Shown here in pieces: positions 1-12,418 of a stretch of 64,000 nt of DNA. The notes under the pieces are model-generated. The model saw only the letters and a list, made by a program, of their open reading frames with translations. It had not been told where the DNA came from and did no database searches. Every line of letters begins with the position of its first letter. Position 1 is the first letter of the stretch. Position numbers and translations under genes: made by a program. The stretch spans positions 6,515,001 to 6,579,000 of the forward strand of contig OZ024718.1 in the NCBI GenBank assembly GCA_964016875.1. Direction: 5' to 3'. The stretch comes from Fallopia convolvulus. Taxonomy: Eukaryota > Streptophyta > Magnoliopsida > Caryophyllales > Polygonaceae.

Positions 1-1879
1 GAAGATGCTTGGGAGCAGATTGAGGATATTGCCCAGCATACTCACTACTATAATGATACTTGATCTATTCCAAGCTCTAAGAGATCAGCTGGGCTTTGTG
101 GCGTGGATAAGGAAACTCTTCGTGAAGCACAAATGGAGGTTTTTGCTCAACAGATCAAGCAGTTGGATTTGAAGGTGAATGAGCCTAAGAATATGAATGA
201 AGAGAGCTCTAATCAGGTTGTCTCAGGTGTAGTATGTCAGTTTTGTGGAGCAGGTGATCACATTATATCATCTTGCCATGTATTTGCTTCTAAGGAGGAA
301 CCACATGAGGAGGAGGTGAGATACATGAATAGCTTTGACAGGGGGCCTAGGAATGATCCCTACTCTAATTCCTACAAACCCAGTTGGAGAAATCACCCCA
401 ACCTCTCGTATGGGAACAATCAGTCACATCAGCGAGTACCTCTTGGGCTTCCACCAAGAGCCCCACTACACCCAAACCAAGATGCTCAACCCTCCCAAAA
501 CCCTACATGAGAGATTACTATTCAGAGCCTTGCCACCTCCATGAAGACGCTAACAGAAGAAGTGAAAGCTCGGGGGAGAAATTTGAAGATCATAGAACAA
601 CAAATGGCTCAACAAGCTTTGAATGTTCCTAGACCGCCTGGTCAATTGTCTGGGCAACTTGAAGTCAATCCTAAGGAGCAATGTCGGGTTGTCATTCTAA
701 GGAGTGGAAAAGAGCTTGAAGAACTCCCACCGGTGAAAAATGGAGTTGTAGAAAAGACAACGGAGAAGCCATCTAATGATGAAGAACCTAAATATGTTGC
801 TCCCCCACCTTACAAACCACCTCTACCTTTCCCACAAAGGAAGATTCAGGTGGTGCAAGAGCAACTATTTGGGAAATTCATAAGTATGATAAAGAAGCTC
901 CACATTGACATTCCTTTCATTGATGTCCTTAATCAAATACCAACATATGCAAAATTCTTGAAGGAGATTCTATGCAAAAAGAGGAGGATTGAAGACTATG
1001 AGACAGTCGCTTTGGTGATGAATCAAATTGAGAAGATGCCAAGAAAACTAAGAGATCCAAGCGAGTTCTTTATCCCTGCTGGTTTTGGTTCTCTTCAATA
1101 TGATTGCCTTTGTGATCTTGGTTCTAGTGTCAATATCATGCCATTATCAATATGCAAAAATCTGAATTTGGGTGATCCTATTCCAACCAAGATGCGTCTT
1201 ATCATGGCTGATAATTCAGTCACTCATCCTGTGGGCATTATTGAGAACTTTCCAGTGAAAGTGCGCAAGTTTTGTGATCCTTGATATGGAGGTGATGAAT
1301 GATAGGACTCCTATCATCTTTGGGAGACCCTTTTTAGTCACTGTTGGAGCTAACATTGATGCCAGATTTGATAAGATCTCACTCACTATAGGGGAAGAGA
1401 AGATAGAGTATGAATATTTCAAAGATAACTTCCTTGAAGTGCAAAAGAATCCTCCACAAGAGATTGTCAAAGTAGCTTGCTGTAATATTGAAGTGAAGCT
1501 GGCTAATGAGGAGATTCAATCTGATATTTCTCAACCTTCTCAAGAAACCTTGGAAGTAAAAAGCTTCATGGATGGTGATATTGCTAGGGATTTGAAGGGT
1601 AGAGATCACAAGAAAAAGAAGAAGGACCGAGCAAAAGCTGAGATTAAAAGAGGAGACAAGGTTATGCTATTTCATGAAAGATCCAACATGTTTCCTGGGA
1701 GCAAGGAAACAAGATGGTCAGGGCCATATATAGTGACTCGAGTTTTAAAAGAAGGGGGAACTGAGATTTGGCATAAAAACTTGGGGAAGTTTAAAGTGCA
1801 AAAACATAGGTTGAAGCTTGTAGATGAGCCTGATCCAGTCAAGGTGGGTACCAAAGACCCTTCTGACCTGAGCACTTGA
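1..1879 (+). pseudogene. decayed gag-protease-(deleted pol)-integrase C-terminal reading frame
   Basis: Frame 1 carries gag, including a CCHC knuckle (C-X2-C-X4-H-X4-C, about 235-276), with in-frame TGA stops at 61-63 and 508-510. It continues from 511 through the protease region, whose active-site triplet is DLG (CDLGSSVN, about 1108-1131). Near 1270 the frame is broken by one extra base and continues in frame 2 to the stop at 1877-1879. The C-terminal part (HERSNMFPG, RWSGPYIV, HRLKLVDEP) matches the end of Athila integrase. So three disabling changes and one large internal deletion are visible. The product, if any, would be non-functional. Confidence 0.85.
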
Positions 1880-3252
1880 AGAAGATGGGTGGTCAAGCTA
1901 ACGACCTTAAACAAGCGCTGCTTGGGAGGCAACCCAAGGTTAGTGTTTTCTTATCTCTCTCTTTTACTCTCTACATTGGGGACAATGTAGGTTTTAAGCT
2001 TGGGGGTTGGAAACATTTTCATGTTTTGCATTGCATATAGTTTAGTTTGCATATTTAGTTTGAATTTTTCTTGCATTTAAAAAAAAAGATAAAAAATTGC
2101 ATTCTAGGAGCTATGGATTTCTCTTCAAGTGAAATGCCCCTTGTCCTCAAAATTTTCTCAATGGAATTCTACCCCCTTGACTTGCTTGAAATGCTTGAAG
2201 TTTTGATGATGACTAGCTATGTTTGCCTTTCTTAGGACTAAATAATGTCATGATATCCTTTCTTTTTATGTGTGATGCTCACTTTGATTGCTTCCTCTAG
2301 AACTTGCTTTTGACTCTTTTTCAAGACTGCTCTTATGACTCTTGCATGCGACTTTGAAGTGATTGAGGCACTATTTTCTTAGCCTTTATACTCCTTATCC
2401 ACCCTGCATATTATCCTCTTTTTGAAACCCTTTTTCGAGCCTAAATTAGCCTTATTATTTTGAAGCTCCACAAAATTAATTCTCAGCCTTTATAAGCCTG
2501 ACCCATCCGGGAATTAGGATTGTTACTTGATTGAATTTGTGTTTGCAAGCTAAGCTTGGAGGAGACTTATATGTATTTGGTGGTTGGGTTGTGTAATGTG
2601 CTAGTACTTTTTATCTTGGAAAATCAAAAGAAAAAGAAAGAAAAAAAAATCAGAAAATGCAATGAAAAAAAAAACGAAAAAAAAAGTATGAGAAATAAGG
2701 GAATAAAGGGTGTCGGTGTATGAGAAATAAGGGAATAAAGGGTGTCGGTGTATGAGAATAAGTTGCTTGGAAAGAAAATCATGAGACATGGTGTTCAGTT
2801 GAGTTTAGTTGAATCTAGATTCCCGGATTTAGCACCACATGGCCTAAATATTTTCCCACCAATTTCTTATCACCTTGGCCCCATTACAACCCAACAAAAG
2901 ACCTCTTGATCATTGTTGAGTGCAAGGTCTCTTGCGGTGGAGATTTAGAACGCTTTTGCAAGCTTATGGTAGCTAAGCTTTCAAATGTTAGATTTGAGTG
3001 AAACACGTCCTATTTAAACACTTGAGAGAGAGAGAGCGAAAAAGACATTATCCTAAGTGAAGTCTAGAATGAATATGTTGACTTAGTTTCTTTGAATTTC
3101 ACAAATGCATGCTATGATTTTGATTGTCGATCTTTGGTTCTAAACTCTTTGTCTAGTTCGTTGTCAAGATGGATGCATGACTTGCTTGTTTTGTGGGGTT
3201 TCGAATTCTATTTCTTGCTTGAGGACAAGCAAGGTTTAAGCTTAGGGGATTT

Positions 3253-4367
3253 TGATAGCATGCATTTTAGTCTAGGTTAAAGCATGTTTATTTCCTTAGT
3301 TTAGTTGTTTTTATTTGCTTTTCCTCTTGGTTTTATTGTCTTTTTAGTAGAATTTGTAGTTTCGGTTTCTACTTTGTTCGATTTCAGGATCATTTGGTGG
3401 TGGATTCAAGGAGTTTTGGCATCAACAAGGACAAGGGCGAGAGAAGCAACCCGATATGAAGTGGTTTGGAGTCAAGAGGATGCAAGGAATTGAAGAGAAG
3501 ATGAGCAAAAGCTCGATGGAAGGCACGGGAGGAAGCTCATCCAACATTTTAAACGGAGCGGTGCACCAGTGAAATATTCGGTCCAGGTCACGACCGAGTA
3601 TTGGACCGAGGGTTACAAAACTCGGTCCAGGTCACGACCGAGTTTTGGACCGAGTCGCGTCTTTTTCCGAGATTTCTCCTCCGCGTGTTTTATTTATTAA
3701 ATTCGGGCCTTTTCTATCTTGTTTTTTTAGGGTTTCATATAAATACTTGGAGATTAAGTTTGGATTATTATTAGATTTTTATTCTCTTATCCTCCTTTTT
3801 TGAAGAACCCTAGATTGGAGAATTGTGGATTTTTGCAAGACTTGATTGGAGTTGGATTTAGATCTATTGAAAAGACAATTGGTATGTTTCTCTTTGATTT
3901 AGATTTCTTTTCTCTTCATATTATGTCTAGCTAATTAATTTCTTAATTCCAAGGAAGGGTGAACCCAATGGTTTAGTATGTACATCTAAGGGTGATGTTT
4001 GGTTGAATTGAGATTTGAATTGTTGTTTGATTCAACCTAGGATGCTTAATGACCTAATTTGCTTGAATTAGGAATCTTGTTATGATTTGAGACCGAGAGA
4101 AGATAAGAATAGCAAGAGGTTGATTGAATTGAATTCACAATTTGTTAGATCCCTATGTTTGAACTTGTTGAATTATTTGTGCGAGATTGACTTAATTCAC
4201 TTGTGGAGCCTAACCTATCCTAGAAATTATTGATTGAATAGTCTTAACAAAGTGCGAGAGCGGATGTTATTTTTATTGATTCAATGATCTCTAAAATTGC
4301 TCATAATATCCCAACCTTTCACTCGGTTGCGCACTCTACCCCGACTTGGCCACGAATTTTGCTATCA
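3253..4367 (+). repeat. 3' LTR of the Athila-type element
   Basis: Bounded by perfect 7-bp inverted ends, TGATAGC at 3253 and GCTATCA at 4361-4367 (TG...CA), and directly preceded by a purine-rich tract AAGCTTAGGGGA. Length is 1115 bp. Inside is a two-fold repeat of about 34 bp (about 3577-3610 and 3622-3655) built from the units TCGGTCCAGGTCACGACCGA and TTGGACCGAG. A TATA-like stretch (CATATAAATAC) lies near 3735. No 5' LTR is in the window, so the age cannot be read from LTR divergence. Confidence 0.85.
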
Positions 4368-4544
4368 TCAAACCAATTTAGCCCCCACTGAAAATTATTC
4401 CTGGCTACGTCACTGTATACAACTTTGGGTTTTTTTATCTCCCAAGTCCTCTACCGACTGCCTTGAAAGTTGAAACTTTCTTTTTTTTTCCTTAAATGTT
4501 CGATCGATCTGCTGAAAAGCAAGAAATCACGAAGCTTTCAGTCT

Positions 4545-5636
4545 ATGGCTACCCTCCCTCTCAAAAGGTCGATAATTCCAACCCTATCTAATCGTATTTT
4601 CTAAATTAGTTGCTTCATTGACGTGGAGCATATTATTACGATGAAGATGTATGGGCGGAGATTTGGAAGAGATTGCCGATGAAAAGTCTTTGCCGATTCC
4701 AATGTGTTTGCAAGTGGTGGAATTCAAACATCTCATCTGCCAAACCATATCATCTCCATGTCTCTTACAGAGAACACGTCTTCAAGGCGTTAAACTCATA
4801 TCCCTCTCACGAACGCTACACTCTCTGGCCTCCTCTTGACCACGATCAACAACAGTTGTATTTCCCTTTTCGCGTGAGAACGCTAAAAGGTGCATGTTTG
4901 TTGGTGTCATCCACGGAACAGTATGCATTTCCTATTCGTCGTCGTCGACCTGTCTTTGGAACCCGTCCATTCGCAAGTATGTAGCCCTCACTCGCCTTAG
5001 GTTGACTTGGGGGCTATAGGCTTGGGTTACGACACTAGTATGAATGATTTTAAGGTAGTCGTGATAGATAAGATATTTATGAGTACGCTCTCATTTAAAG
5101 AATACTCATCTCAACAAGGTCTCTGGAGGCAGCCCGTGGCGCCTGAATTCAAACACATCCATCGCCGTTGGTCTTTCCAAGACGAGGTTGTTGCTAGTTG
5201 TTTTGTGAATGGAACTATTCATTGGCTCCTATGTTCATTTAGGTTTTTACGAGAAGAGAAAGAGGTAGAACTAGAACATGTTGTGCTCAAGTTTGATTGT
5301 GAGAGTGAAAAGGTCAGAATAATGGACATTCCGAGAGAAGTCTATTGCACTAGATATGAGGTGGCGCTTTTCGAGTATGATGGCATGCTTGCAGCCTTGG
5401 TGCAAACAGACTCCTCGATGAATCTGTGGGTGATGGAGGAGCATGGCGTGTCTACCTCATGGAAGAAGATAGAGTGTGCTTCTTATGGCCCAAAGAACGA
5501 GCGGCAGTTGTCTACCTCGATATTGTGTGACCAAGTTTACAATCAAAGTATGTTCTTGATGGATCATCCTGACGCTCAGTCTTACACAAACCATGATACA
5601 ATTCCTGTATATCTTATTCCCAGACTCCGTTGATTA
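4545..5636 (+). pseudogene. F-box protein gene with F-box-associated domain, frame-shifted
   Basis: The F-box core (LPMKSLCRFQCVCKWW, about 4673-4720) is followed by an F-box-associated domain (LWNPSIRKYVAL, then GLGYDTSMNDFKVVVID, to the stop at 5631-5633). Such proteins are substrate receptors of SCF ubiquitin ligases. The parts are in different frames. A plausible start ATG at 4545 runs into a stop after 19 codons; the F-box frame has no ATG upstream of its conserved motif and is preceded by a TGA at 4619; the frame shifts again near 4890-4905 between the linker and the FBA domain. No splice pattern I can see joins the pieces. I read it as a recent pseudogene. Sequencing error at two sites is the alternative. 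Confidence 0.72.
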
Positions 5637-8030
5637 TTAGCATGTCTTAGCTAGGCAAAGTACAGATTCTGCAGGATTATTATACGCACTGTCTCATCCT
5701 TGGTTTTCTCATCCGTTTCATATTGTTATGATAATGCTCATTAATGTTATTGTCATCTATCTTATACACATGTTTTTTTAATTCTTTTCATATTGTTAAT
5801 TTGTTATGATACAACTCCGCAGGAATTATTAATAACTAGTCCTAGATCTCTTAATCTGAATTTCTTAATGATTCCGCCGCATCTTTCCCAATTAACTTCA
5901 ACTAACACAAGGAATAATTAGATTCCATTATCGAGCATAAGATCCTGTTGGAAACCCAATCATCTTCTCTAAGTCACAACATTCACCTAAGTATAGCATG
6001 AATAATTTTAAAAATTGATTATTTCAACTAGCATCCAAACATCTCTCTTTAAACTGAGAAATCGACTAACATTCAATAAACCTTGAATACCATGAGCTAA
6101 TAAGAAGATATCATCACACCACAGATGATGATATAATTATTCCTTCATGTAGAATATCCATGACAAGTGTGCATGGAGCTTGTTACCTCTTACATTAATA
6201 CAATAATACTTGAGATTATTTCGGACCTTCTTAGCCCTGTATCTGGCTACCTGCAAGTCTTCAACTATTTTTAGGAGGTTTGAGAATTTATCTTTTAATG
6301 TTTACAATATTTTATTTCATACTTTATGCTAAAATGTAAAAACCTTTTAAAAACATTAATGCCACATCAAATATAGGTTTGGATATCAAAATCCAAAACA
6401 AGACTGGACCGGGACAGGATTTTCAAAAGATATGGACCAAGGATAGATTCAAATTTCTCAATTTGGTTTTAGACAAACGTTGAACCGATTTTTTAAAAGA
6501 AAAAAAATCAAATTGTTTCAAATTTATAACAAAGCTATTAGGGATAAAAATGGTGCTATGGATAGATGGTCTCATACCATCACCAATCCGTGAGGTAAAT
6601 TCTCCGTCCGACTCATTCATCACCAATGAAACTCATCATTTGCCATCTTATATGTTCGTCATCTTTTAGATTTTGGACGGGTCGAGTAAAATGAATGGGT
6701 GTCCTATTTTATGCATTTTTTGTCCAACCATACAAAACACGTTTAAAAGTATATTATACCATAAAAATACTTGTGAAATAAAAAAAAACACTATTAAAAC
6801 ATGCATAGAGATAAGGAGAAGGATCCGGTGTGAAAGGACACCCACTTGAAAAATAAGAATGAATCTCATTTTTTCCATAAAAACGGACGACCTAAATTTG
6901 ACTTTCATTAAAGAGGATAAAAAACAACACGAGCATAAAAAAAAAAAAACTTGTCTTTGACACTGAGATGATACTATGTAGTAGACCTCACATGGGTCCA
7001 CATAGAAGAAATTCAACTTCCGATCGACCTTTTCCAACGTTGAATAAGGCGAATGTTGAAAAGGTAGAAAACCATCTTTAGCTCAAGACTATTTTACATT
7101 AACAGAGACTTGACATGTTGAAACTTTCCGGAGAACCTCGCTATTTATGAGAAAGGATCTTAAAGGTTTTAAGTCGTTGGTATTTTAAATCCGTTCAAAC
7201 TGAATTGGACCGAACTGTCTCACAACGTTCTGAACCCAGATCATGTATCGCTTGAATGAGCAAACAACATACTTAGAGTTGTCTTCGTGCTCAAGCTCTT
7301 AGTTTAGTTCGATAGAACGCGTCTTTTGATTTTGGAAAAAAAGGTATCATTATCAATAAAAAGAGAATTTGGTAACTTATTAATGAGGGACCCAGTTTTG
7401 AGGGTAAGCTAAGAACGTAATCCTACCGACAAGGATCAAGATCCACGAGATAAAGCGGTTTGCATCAATCAATTTGACTTAATAGAATGAAGTGATTATT
7501 CTTAAAACCCGAAATAATAAGCGCTAGATTCGAATATTTAAATTAATAATAAAAAACATGTATGATGATGTTTCACTCTTTATTCTAAGCGAGAGAACGA
7601 TTCACACTTTTTAAGAGAGATTCTACAATTTTTTTATTATTCGTGGTTAGAGTATGCACACTCTTTCTACTATTTTAGAACTTAGCTTTTACACTATTGA
7701 CTTTCTCTTTACAAAGAAAAATAAATTTATTTTTTTTGAGTAACTCATCAATCTCAGAGTTCTGCCATAAAAAGTAGAAATCGATCCAAAATGCTACGGA
7801 GTATGTAAAATCCTCGACACAATGCATAATAAGTTATTCATATTTTAGAATAGTTGCTTCCAAGGGTGGCCAAATAATCGAGTTTAACTAGGATCATAGT
7901 TCGTGAATTTCTACGAGAAATAGAGAATTTAGAAAAATAAAAATTTAGATATTCTATTTAACAAGAGTAGTGATTAGTGAAATTGCCTAAATTCACATTT
8001 TTTGTGTCGTTTTTCAAAATGCTTCCATAG
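5637..8030. other. AT-rich intergenic region, no gene recognised
   Basis: About 2.4 kb without a coding pattern on either strand; the longest open frames (for example 6666-7037 minus) have no family motif and lie in low-complexity DNA. I see no tRNA, LTR ends or TIRs here. Confidence 0.6.
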
Positions 8031-8033
8031 TAT

Positions 8034-8050
8034 CACGTGCTTCTCACGTG
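8034..8050 (+). promoter_or_regulatory. paired G-boxes upstream of KAS I
   Basis: Two perfect CACGTG hexamers at 8034-8039 and 8045-8050, 11 bp apart start to start (one helical turn), about 140 bp before the KAS I start codon. G-boxes are bound by plant bZIP and bHLH factors. Use here is inferred from position only. Confidence 0.5.
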
Positions 8051-8190
8051 ACTTTGCGGATTTGCCTCGGTGATATCGATTTCATATAGCATCCTACCAT
8101 CTCACTCTCCGCTATTCCCAACCTCCCCGTTTCTCTCCGTCTCTATTCTTCCCCACCACCACCGTCTCCGGCCCTCTCGCCGCCACCGCC

Positions 8191-11079
8191 ATGCATTCCT
8201 TACAATCCTCCTCCCTCCGGCCTTCGCCGCTTGATCCAATCCGCAAAACATCCCCATTTCTCACATCCGCCGCAAAACCCTCAAAACCCAAGAAGATCTC
8301 CTATGTCTCCCCCTCCGCCACCTTGAACCAGAACGTATCGGCTCCGAAGCGCGAGACGGACCCCAAAAAGCGGGTCGTGATCACGGGAATGGGCCTGGTG
8401 TCCGTCTTCGGGAACGATGTAGACGCCTACTACGACAAGCTGCTCGCCGGCGAGAGCGGCATTGGACTCATTGACCGCTTCGATGCATCCAAATTTCCCA
8501 CCAGATTCGCTGGACAGATCCGGAATTTCAGCTCCCAGGGCTACATCGACGGCAAGAACGACCGCCGATTGGACGATTGCCTTCGCTACTGCCTCGTCGC
8601 TGGGAAGAAGGCGCTCGAGGATGCTGATCTTGGTGGTGAGAAGTTGAATAAGGTTTGTGAGCTCTAGTATTGGAAACTTTACCTATCTATATTGATTTGA
8701 TTGTTGAATTGTTGGATCAGCGAGCTTTCGATCAAGTAGTCTTTCTTATTTGAAGCATGCATCTTTAAGCACTCCGCTTACTTCTCATTTTCTGAGAGAT
8801 TAATAAATGCAACTATCCAATTGGCGTTGGAGATGAATGCTACTGAATCAAAATAGTTCTCGTTCCTGCGATATTTCAAATTAGATTCTCTGGGTTTTTT
8901 TTCATATCCATGATTCTTCCAGGCAATGTTTATTAGTGATGAATATATAATGTCTCAAGATTTATATAAACTCATGCCTGTTGCATATTTGGGTCTGAGA
9001 TTTGGAACAGAACCAGTTGTGGTAGTTTTTCTTACTTACCATGTTGAATTTGTTGTTGCAAAGTTGTAATCAGGATCAACTGATGAGAAATGCTGTTCTA
9101 ATTTGGCCCCAACTCTTTGTCTTTATGATTATTATTTGAAAATGTTCTCTCCTAAGTAGATCGCCTCTTATATCTCACATTGATAAGTTTACACCTATTG
9201 GCACCAGATTGACAAAATCAAAGCAGGTGTGCTTGTTGGAACCGGAATGGGGGGTCTCACAGTTTTCTCTGATGGTGTTCAAAATTTAATAGAGAAAGGA
9301 CACAGGAAGATAACTCCTTTCTTCATTCCTTATGCCATAACCAATATGGGCTCTGCCCTACTTGCAATTGACCTTGGTTTGATGGGTCCAAACTATTCAA
9401 TTTCTACTGCATGTGCTACATCAAACTACTGCTTCTATGCTGCCGCCAATCACATCCGTCGAGGAGAGGCTGATATGATGCTTGCCGGTGGAACTGAAGC
9501 TGCCATTCTTCCTATTGGCTTGGGAGGTTTTGTTGCATGCAGAGCTTTATCTCAGAGAAATGATGACCCTCAGACAGCATCAAGACCATGGGACAAAGAT
9601 CGTGATGGCTTTGTTATGGGAGAAGGTGCTGGAGTTTTGGTAAGTTTTACCGTCTCTTTTTCTCCGGGAATATAGTAATATCTGAGAATTATGATTATAC
9701 TCTCTGATTTTGTATCAAGATCACTGCTGATTTGTTTGTGGTTCAAAAAATAGACATCATTTTTCTCAAGGCTTAAAATATGAAAATGATTTGGTAGCTG
9801 TGTATACTGTACTCGATACAATGGTATTAACTGTTGGGAGCTTGAACAATTGGTTTAATCTGCTTCAGGTAATGGAGAGTTTGGAACATGCTATGAAACG
9901 AGGTGCACCAATAATTGCTGAGTACTTGGGTGGTGCTGTAAATTGTGATGCTTATCACATGACTGATCCAAGAGCTGATGGACTTGGTGTCTCTTCATGT
10001 ATAAAGAGAACCTTGGAAGATGGTGGTGTTTCACCAGAAGAGGTATGCTTTTTCTGTATGTAGAACGTTCCATCTTCATATATTTGGTATTTTCAGAATC
10101 TTCTCCAGTATATATATGATCAGGCTACATCGATACTGAATGCTATCTAAGTGTGTGCTGAATATTTCAGGTCAATTACATTAATGCTCATGCAACTTCC
10201 ACTATTGTTGGTGACCTGGCTGAGGTGAATGCCATAAAGAAGGTATTTAAGAACACAACTGAAATCAAGATTAATGCAACCAAGGTAAATTTATCATCTC
10301 TATCCCATACTATCTACTTCATGATTTTTTCAAATTAAATTATTTTATAACTTTATCTGATTTTACCTTTAACATGTACATGTTTTTCCCTTTTTGTCTT
10401 TTTCAGTCCATGATAGGTCATTGCCTTGGGGCTGCTGGGGGTTTGGAAGCCATTGCAACAGTGAAAGCCGTAACTACCGGATGGTTGCACCCTAGTATTA
10501 ATCAATTTGTAAGTTCCTGATGTACTAATGACTTTTTGTGTAAAGAAGTGTTAGTTTAAAAGTACACAATATGCTCTACTTGACTGCTATATTGCTCTGA
10601 GTAACTAGAAGAACATTATCAAGATGGAAATAGTATGCATATATGTTAATCCATTTTGTTTTTCCATGTCTGTTTAAATGTTTACACCACTTGCACAAGT
10701 GCATTTATGCTTGCAACACCTTGACAACAGATAAGAAAAGGCCTTTTTCTCTTCGGCTGATTAAAGCAGCATTTGCAATGTTTCTAACATTTTATCATAC
10801 AATTTTCTAGAAAGACATGCCCTGACCTTTTTATATTTTCCCTTGATGCAGAACCCTGAACCATCAGTCGAGTTTGACACAGTTCCCAACGTAAAACAAC
10901 AGCACGAGGTTAATGTTGGTAAGTTTCTGTCGCTTTACTATTATCATCACTACTTTACATCCACATATATTATGGTCTCCAACATTTTTCCATTTTGTAC
11001 TTTTCTGGCAGCCATTTCAAACTCCTTTGGATTCGGTGGTCACAACTCTGTGGTGGCCTTTTCGGCCTTCAAGCCCTGA
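8191..11079 (+). CDS. KAS1: 3-oxoacyl-[acyl-carrier-protein] synthase I, chloroplastic (KAS I)
   Basis: Condensing enzyme of plastid type II fatty-acid synthesis; it extends acyl-ACP from C4 to C16 using malonyl-ACP. Seven exons with GT-AG borders: 8191-8652, 9208-9639, 9869-10042, 10171-10284, 10407-10508, 10852-10918, 11012-11079. They join without a break into 472 codons plus stop, the usual length for plant KAS I. Residues 1 to about 50 are a Ser/Pro-rich transit peptide; the conserved body starts at KRVVITGMGLVSVFGNDVDAY. Catalytic residues are present: nucleophile Cys223 in STACATSNYC, His363 in NAHATST, Lys394 in NATKSMIGH and His399. The glycine-rich end GFGGHNSVVAFSAFKP is intact. 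The start is the first ATG after a pyrimidine-rich leader (about 8100-8190). Distinguished from KAS II and KAS III by near-identity of motifs to plant KAS I. Appears fully functional. Confidence 0.97.
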
Positions 11080-11560
11080 TTTCTTTAATCTTTACTTCTT
11101 CGGAATATCAATGTAAGCATTGGAACTGTCAGAGGATCAGTCCCCTGTAGCTTCTGTAAGTCACGGCTATTGTTGCTATTTCTTACTCCTTCAAGAAGAG
11201 AATACATAGACGGCAAAGAAAGGGGAGAAGATAAATTCATACTTGATCATAGTCGATGAGCGGTATTGTGTTACTTCAATTTATGTTGTGTGAACAAATT
11301 TTGTACTATTTAACACTAACTTATCCTCTTCATTTTCTGTTCATTTTAGTTCATTGTGAGGGGGATTATCCTCATCCAACATGTATGGATTCTATTTCAT
11401 TTTTTGTATTAGATTTGCTGAAGTAAACTCATGACTGAGCTTCGTATGCAATTTGTTTCTGTTGTCAGATAGAGTAAACCATCACTTACATCTTGTCTAA
11501 ATTTATCATCCCATTACCACATCTGACATATGTTACCTATATACCTGTAATCAGTTCAAA
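11080..11560 (+). other. probable 3' UTR of KAS I
   Basis: Non-coding, T-rich sequence after the KAS I stop with no competing gene; the exact poly(A) site cannot be set from sequence alone. Confidence 0.4.
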
Positions 11561-11756
11561 AAGACCTTTTTGTCTTGTGAAAGAAAGTGGAAAGATATAG
11601 AAAGGGTTGTTAAATAAAGAATTGATCTTTCTTATTAAATAAAACTTCCAATAGTTAAGAACATAATAAGATGTATGCAGTCATTCAAGCTCTACTGGGA
11701 AGATAGAGGGAGATAGTCATACAAATGGTAATGGAAAACAACAAGATCATCAAAAC

Positions 11757-11957
11757 TTAGAATAGGAAGGCCACCATTGAAGCAATCAGTGCAACCAAGC
11801 CTGAGATCTGCAGGGCCATCCCAGAGCTCTGCATTACCGGAGAAGGTGCCAATGCTCCGGCGTTCTCAACATCCATGGCAGAACCAGAGACGGCGAAGAA
11901 AGCAAGAATCAGGAAGAGGGCAGCAGCTAAAACTGAAGAAGTCTTGGAGTACTCCAT
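11757..11957 (-). CDS. short arabinogalactan peptide (AGP-like)
   Basis: A 66-residue single-exon protein. Residues 1 to about 27 form a signal peptide (hydrophobic AALFLILAFFAVSGSA). A very short mature part contains ALAPSPV, the Ala/Ser-Pro context in which proline is hydroxylated and arabinogalactan is attached. The last about 20 residues are hydrophobic (ALQISGLVALIASMVAFLF), as expected of a GPI-anchor signal. This architecture is that of plant AG-peptides, cell-surface proteoglycans at the plasma membrane and wall. There is only one clear AP-SP motif, so glycosylation would be limited. A TATA box lies upstream at 12097-12106. The family call rests on architecture rather than on a matched paralog. 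Confidence 0.72.
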   Translation of the reverse strand: MEYSKTSSVLAAALFLILAFFAVSGSAMDVENAGALAPSPVMQSSGMALQISGLVALIASMVAFLF

Positions 11958-12096
11958 GTCCTTTCTTTATCTGGTAAGAAGAGCTAGAAGTAAATATTAC
12001 TCTGAAAGAGGTAAAAAAAATAGGATGTTTAATGTTTTGTAGAACCTGGATGAGGCACTTGTATTATTTGGTGAGAGCAGGACATGAGCGAGAGTG

Positions 12097-12106
12097 CCTT
12101 TTATAG
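12097..12106 (-). promoter_or_regulatory. TATA box of the AG-peptide gene
   Basis: Reads CTATAAAAGG on the minus strand, about 140 bp upstream of the ATG at 11957, giving a predicted leader of about 110 nt. Confidence 0.55.
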
Positions 12107-12345
12107 GGAGGTTTATGACTTATGAGTGATAATTAAGGCTGAAAATGAACTGCCAACTATGAAGAATCATGTAAAGCTGGCTTAACCACAAACTTAATCA
12201 TTTGATAGTGGTTTGCTGCCAATAATAACAGGCTGTACTTGATGGGTTAATCAGATTATTTATATTGTGTTTATTCCTTCTTATTCTATAATAAGAAAAT
12301 TACTTTTACATACAAAATTAGTAATTGAAGTTAGATAAACAAAAG

Positions 12346-12418
12346 GACTTCATGGCCCAATGGATAAGGCGCTGGTCTACGAAACCAGAGATTCTGGGTT
12401 CGATCCCCAGTGAAGTCG
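12346..12418 (+). tRNA. tRNA-Arg (anticodon ACG), copy 1
   Basis: 73-nt cloverleaf. The acceptor stem pairs GACTTCA with TGAAGTC and is followed by discriminator G. The anticodon stem CTGGT/ACCAG encloses loop CTACGAA (anticodon ACG, position 34 A expected to become inosine). T-arm B box is GGTTCGATCC. Upstream CAA and a downstream TTTT run fit plant Pol III transcription. Identical to copy 3. Confidence 0.96.

Larger units (their letters stand above)
1..4367 (+). mobile_element. Athila-type Ty3/gypsy retrotransposon, internally deleted (5' LTR outside window)
   Basis: The 3' portion of an LTR retrotransposon. In order it holds degenerate gag, an aspartic-protease region, the last part of integrase, a long non-coding 3' region, a polypurine tract (about 3234-3252) and a complete 3' LTR (3253-4367). 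The protease motif CDLGSSVN and the downstream phrase IIFGRPFL are typical of the Athila lineage. Reverse transcriptase, RNase H and the integrase core are absent: the protease frame passes through a lysine-rich stretch straight into the integrase C-terminal region (around 1600-1640). This is therefore a deletion derivative that could move only in trans. A 32-bp unit is repeated twice at 2686-2749. The 5' LTR and the first part of gag lie before base 1. Confidence 0.88.

Noticed and set aside
2601..2789. Minus-strand ORF in the Athila 3' region
   Set aside because: Created by A-rich DNA and a 32-bp tandem repeat; no protein similarity.
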